A stretch of 64,000 nt of DNA, taken from assembly GCF_022059845.1 (NCBI RefSeq), contig NZ_CP091851.1:1550001-1614000 (forward strand). The letters are read 5' to 3'. Source of the DNA: Terrirubrum flagellatum. Lineage in GTDB: Bacteria; Pseudomonadota; Alphaproteobacteria; Rhizobiales; Beijerinckiaceae. Below, piece after piece: positions 62,707 through 64,000 of the stretch (its first letter is position 1; each line of letters begins with the position of its first letter). Below the pieces are notes generated by a model. It saw only the letters and a list, made by a program, of their open reading frames with translations. It was not told the origin of the DNA and did no database searches. Both the position numbers and the translations under genes were made by a program.

Positions 62707-63411
62707 ATGGCGCAGAAGCTCATCGAACTCCATTACTGGCCGACGCCGAACGGCTGGAAGATCTCCATCATGCTCGAGGAATGTGCGCTCCCCTATGATG
62801 TGAAGCTCGTCAACATCGGCAAGGGCGAGCAGTTCAAACCTGAATTTCTCGCCATCTCGCCGAATAATCGCATGCCTGCGATCGTCGATCCCGATGGCCC
62901 TGGCGGGGAGCCGATCTCGGTGTTCGAGTCCGGCGCCATCCTGCAATATCTCGGACGCAAGACCGGAAAATTCTATCCGTCGGACGAGCGCAAGCGCGTG
63001 CAGGTCGAGGAATGGCTCTACTGGCAGATGGGCGGGCTCGGCCCGATGTCGGGGCAGAACAATCATTTCCGGCACTATGCGCCGGAGCGCATTCCCTATG
63101 CCACGAACCGCTACACCGACGAGGTGAACCGCCTCTATGGCGTGATGGACAAGCGGCTCGCGCAGCATGAGTTCCTCGCCGGCGAGTATTCGATCGCTGA
63201 TATGGCCTGCATCGGCTGGACGCGCGGCCATGAGCGGCAGGGACAGGACATCAACGAGTTCCCGCATCTGAAGCGCTGGCTCGACGCGGTGCAGGCAAGG
63301 CCCGCCGTGCAGCGCGGACTGGCTGTCGCGGCGGAAGCGCGCGCGCAGAGCAATCTCGCGACCGACAAGGAGGCGCAGAAGATCCTCTTCGGCCAGCGGG
63401 CGCGCGCCTGA
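62707..63411 (+). CDS. Glutathione S-transferase (YfcG/YghU-like)
   Basis: A 234-residue GST. The thioredoxin-like half begins IELHYWPTPNGWKISIMLEECALPYDVKLVNIGKGEQFKPEFLAISPNNRMPAIVDPDGP, where TPNG replaces the classical Tyr/Ser active site as in YfcG/Ure2p-type enzymes. ISVFESGAILQYLGRKTG is the gamma-glutamyl site. The helical half ends HLKRWLDAVQARPAVQRGLAV. It probably has disulfide reductase rather than conjugating activity. The start ATG is 62707. Confidence 0.93.
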   Translation: MAQKLIELHYWPTPNGWKISIMLEECALPYDVKLVNIGKGEQFKPEFLAISPNNRMPAIVDPDGPGGEPISVFESGAILQYLGRKTGKFYPSDERKRVQVEEWLYWQMGGLGPMSGQNNHFRHYAPERIPYATNRYTDEVNRLYGVMDKRLAQHEFLAGEYSIADMACIGWTRGHERQGQDINEFPHLKRWLDAVQARPAVQRGLAVAAEARAQSNLATDKEAQKILFGQRARA

Positions 63412-63463
63412 GCGCTTCGGTGTGTTGATCGCGCGCGGCGCTATCCGCCCCGCGCTCGATATT

Positions 63464-63673
63464 TCACTTGATCGGGATAGTCACCGTGAGCATGCCGCCC
63501 CATTGCGGGCCGCCGCCATTCTTGTTTTCATTGATATTGCCCTTCATGCAGGGGATCGCGCGCAAACTCATCAGGGAGAGTGCGCGCGCTTCGGCGTGCG
63601 AATAGTGCGGCGCCGCACTGCAGTCGCGAAAACCGGCCGAATAAATACGGTGTCGGGCAGGCGCCTTATCAGT
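63464..63673 (-). other. Open frame ending NGGGPQWGGMLTVTIPIK, possible gene fragment
   Basis: A minus-strand frame without a good start ends at 63464. Its last 35 residues (from an internal ATG) look like a protein C-terminus: IPCMKGNINENKNGGGPQWGGMLTVTIPIK. No ATG or ribosome binding site fits a longer product and a stop lies just upstream. It may be the tail of a decayed gene or a very small protein. Confidence 0.25.
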
Positions 63674-64000
63674 TCACGCGCGACCAGGTCACCGACTTGC
63701 AGATAAGGCCCGCGAGCGCGCAGCCGCGCGTGGTGAGCTTGTCGCCGGCGAGCGTCATCTTGCCGGTGTAGGTCTTGCCGTCTTCGGGATTGAAGGCCTT
63801 GCCTTCCCACGCATTGGCGCCGGCGGGCTTCATGTCGAAGAAGACGCGCTGTCCGACCTTGGCGGGGCTGTCGGCCGATTTCAGCCAGGTGATCGTGCCG
63901 CAGAGCGCGCCGCCGCAAGGCGCGATGCGCACGCGGGATTCGCCCGTGTCGCGCGCCCAGACGCCCGTCGCGTCGTCAGCGTAAGCCTGCGCTGCGCCCG
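63669..64000 (-). CDS. DUF2147 family exported protein, N-terminus beyond window
   Basis: The visible 110 residues are the end of a DUF2147 protein: the tail of a signal peptide (AAQAYADD), GVWARDTGESRVRIAPCGGALCGTITWLKSADSPAKVGQRVFFDMKPAGANAWEGKAFNPEDGKTYTGKMTL and GCALAGLICKSVTWSRVN. Four cysteines in two pairs (PCGGALCG and GCALAGLIC) are typical. Function unknown; exported. The start lies beyond base 64000. Confidence 0.88.
   Translation of the reverse strand, partial: GAAQAYADDATGVWARDTGESRVRIAPCGGALCGTITWLKSADSPAKVGQRVFFDMKPAGANAWEGKAFNPEDGKTYTGKMTLAGDKLTTRGCALAGLICKSVTWSRVN

Noticed and set aside
1-64000. CRISPR array, rRNA operon, prophage or replication origin
   Set aside because: No regularly spaced direct repeats, no rRNA sequence, no phage structural genes and no dnaA-box cluster were seen.

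Overview
The window is GC-rich, gene-dense chromosomal DNA from an alphaproteobacterium, almost certainly of the order Hyphomicrobiales (Rhizobiales). The evidence is gene order typical of that group: dac-phasin-clpS-clpA; dinB/DUF3572/divK/pleD; rpmG-NUDIX-DUF983-rnr-topA; pyrB-pyrC'-plsY-dprA; ruvX; plsX-fabH-ihfA-merR-tRNA-Pro; tRNA-Cys-pcm-tolC-popZ-valS; gatB. Alphaproteobacterial markers (DivK/PleD, PopZ, EipB/DUF3108) agree. A methylotroph-side family such as Beijerinckiaceae or Methylocystaceae is possible but is only an impression. Most of the window is housekeeping; no rRNA, CRISPR array, phage or large island is visible.

Layout. 0-5 kb: end of a D,D-carboxypeptidase, a phasin with an operator-like promoter, ClpS and ClpA. 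5-12 kb: regulators, an AzlCD amino-acid exporter, a HIT protein, two tandem Tat-exported proteins with Arg/Trp/Tyr tails, and an overlapping RidA-GDPD-GNAT operon. 12-19 kb: EipB, DNA polymerase IV, DivK and PleD, with a 271-bp inverted-repeat element directly in front of divK. 19-26 kb: leftward L33-NUDIX-DUF983-RNase R-topoisomerase I. 26.5-27.3 kb: a gene-free stretch with repeats and a strong leftward promoter heading a highly folded, unannotated putative RNA. 27-29.5 kb: a small stress-type operon (SRPBCC, DUF1428, DUF899, VOC) whose ArsR regulator appears reduced to a remnant. 29.7-34.2 kb: pyrB, a deoxyribosyltransferase-like gene, a non-catalytic-looking pyrC', plsY and dprA. 34.3-35.1 kb: an IS5-family insertion sequence with a frameshifted transposase. 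35-41.7 kb: an AEC transporter, RuvX and the fatty-acid/IHF cluster. 41.7-43.3 kb: a tRNA cluster (Pro, Asn, Cys) with a chimeric tRNA fragment and an accessory PLD-like gene. 43.3-64 kb: Pcm, TolC, PopZ, ValS, PhoD, TauE/SafE, IlvD, a Sel1 protein, a CHASE2 cyclase next to a FecR protein, XthA, GatB, an H1-like protein with an AT-hook, a GST and the start of a DUF2147 protein.

How the genes work together. ClpS feeds N-degron substrates to ClpA. DivK and PleD form a cell-cycle and c-di-GMP module, and PopZ is the polar organiser. PyrB and PyrC' probably form an aspartate transcarbamoylase holoenzyme. PlsX, PlsY and FabH serve lipid synthesis. The CHASE2 cyclase and FecR protein look like a sensory pair. 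The least explained parts are the RYWRRR-repeat exported peptides, the structured RNA candidate at 26.8-27.1 kb, the divK-proximal element and the tRNA-Pro/tRNA-Asn chimera.
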